The position numbers and the translations under genes were made by a program. The notes below the pieces were generated by a model. It ran no database searches and was not told the DNA's origin. It worked only from the letters and a program-made list of their open reading frames with translations. This document shows positions 6,031-6,130 of a DNA stretch of 6,130 bases, piece after piece. Position 1 is the first letter of the stretch; every line of letters starts with the position of its first letter. This stretch comes from CAJBIL01 sp044359525 (GTDB lineage: Bacteria; Pseudomonadota; Gammaproteobacteria; Burkholderiales; Rhodocyclaceae), in NCBI GenBank assembly GCA_044359525.1, contig JBIKLY010000125.1, positions 1-6,130 of the forward strand, in the 5' to 3' direction.

Positions 6031-6063
6031 GCAAAGGCGCAAAGAACGCAAAGGGCCGCAAAG
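6031..6063. repeat. GCAAAG repeat cluster
   Basis: GCAAAG occurs four times, starting at 6031, 6039, 6048 and 6058, with spacing of 8, 9 and 10 bases. It is preceded by TTCACC. A closely similar string (CACCGCAAAGGCGCAAAG...) is familiar to me as a dispersed intergenic repeat in various proteobacteria; its function is unknown. The surrounding 6064-6130 has no gene I can support, only a short hairpin at 6105-6119. Confidence 0.5.
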
Positions 6064-6104
6064 AAAATCAACGACTTAGCTAGGTTTTTCGCTCCAGGCA
6101 TCAA

Positions 6105-6119
6105 TCACCCTAAGGGTGA
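6105..6119. repeat. Short inverted repeat
   Basis: TCACCCT (6105-6111) and AGGGTGA (6113-6119) are perfect inverted arms around one base. With no T-run and only a 1-base gap it is more likely an operator-like palindrome or repeat edge than a terminator. Confidence 0.3.
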
Positions 6120-6130
6120 ATAGCAAGCAC

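Overview
The window looks like GC-rich proteobacterial chromosome, most probably a betaproteobacterium. The Rhodocyclales (Dechloromonas, Azoarcus, Accumulibacter and relatives) come to mind because of the PocR-PAS-GGDEF-EAL sensor and the DUF2325 gene preceded by small Cys-containing proteins. This placement is an impression from protein style, not a search result.

Left edge (1-547): a worn, gene-poor stretch. It holds a possible C-terminal tail of a gene entering from the left, a long imperfect hairpin, a roughly 30-codon remnant of a ParE-type toxin, and a 59-bp near-identical copy of the 3' end of the DUF2325 gene that lies intact 3.6 kb away.

Centre (548-3957): two divergently transcribed genes share a 131-bp intergenic region. 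On the minus strand is a 729-aa soluble signalling protein, PocR-PAS-GGDEF-EAL, with both c-di-GMP catalytic domains apparently intact. On the plus strand is a glycerol dehydrogenase (gldA) that aligns without gaps to E. coli GldA as remembered, with all three zinc ligands at the same residue numbers. PocR domains are predicted sensors of small hydroxylated hydrocarbons such as propanediol, so the pair suggests that glycerol, propanediol or dihydroxyacetone metabolism is tied to c-di-GMP turnover.

Right (3998-5939): a three-gene minus-strand operon. A promoter at 5911-5939 carries a Fur box over its spacer and -10, and it drives a 75-aa protein, a 99-aa Cys-rich protein (4-bp ATGA overlap) and a 445-aa coiled-coil DUF2325 protein (9-bp gap). 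The two small proteins align with each other without gaps around a CPxLAxxI motif, so they look like tandem paralogues. The operon is very likely iron-repressed, but its function is not known to me.

Right edge (5940-6130): non-coding, with a cluster of four GCAAAG units and a short hairpin.

The two points most worth pursuing are the Fur-controlled operon of uncharacterised Cys-rich proteins, and the direct repeat of the DUF2325 gene end, which brackets the gldA/c-di-GMP module as if that module had been inserted at the gene's 3' end.
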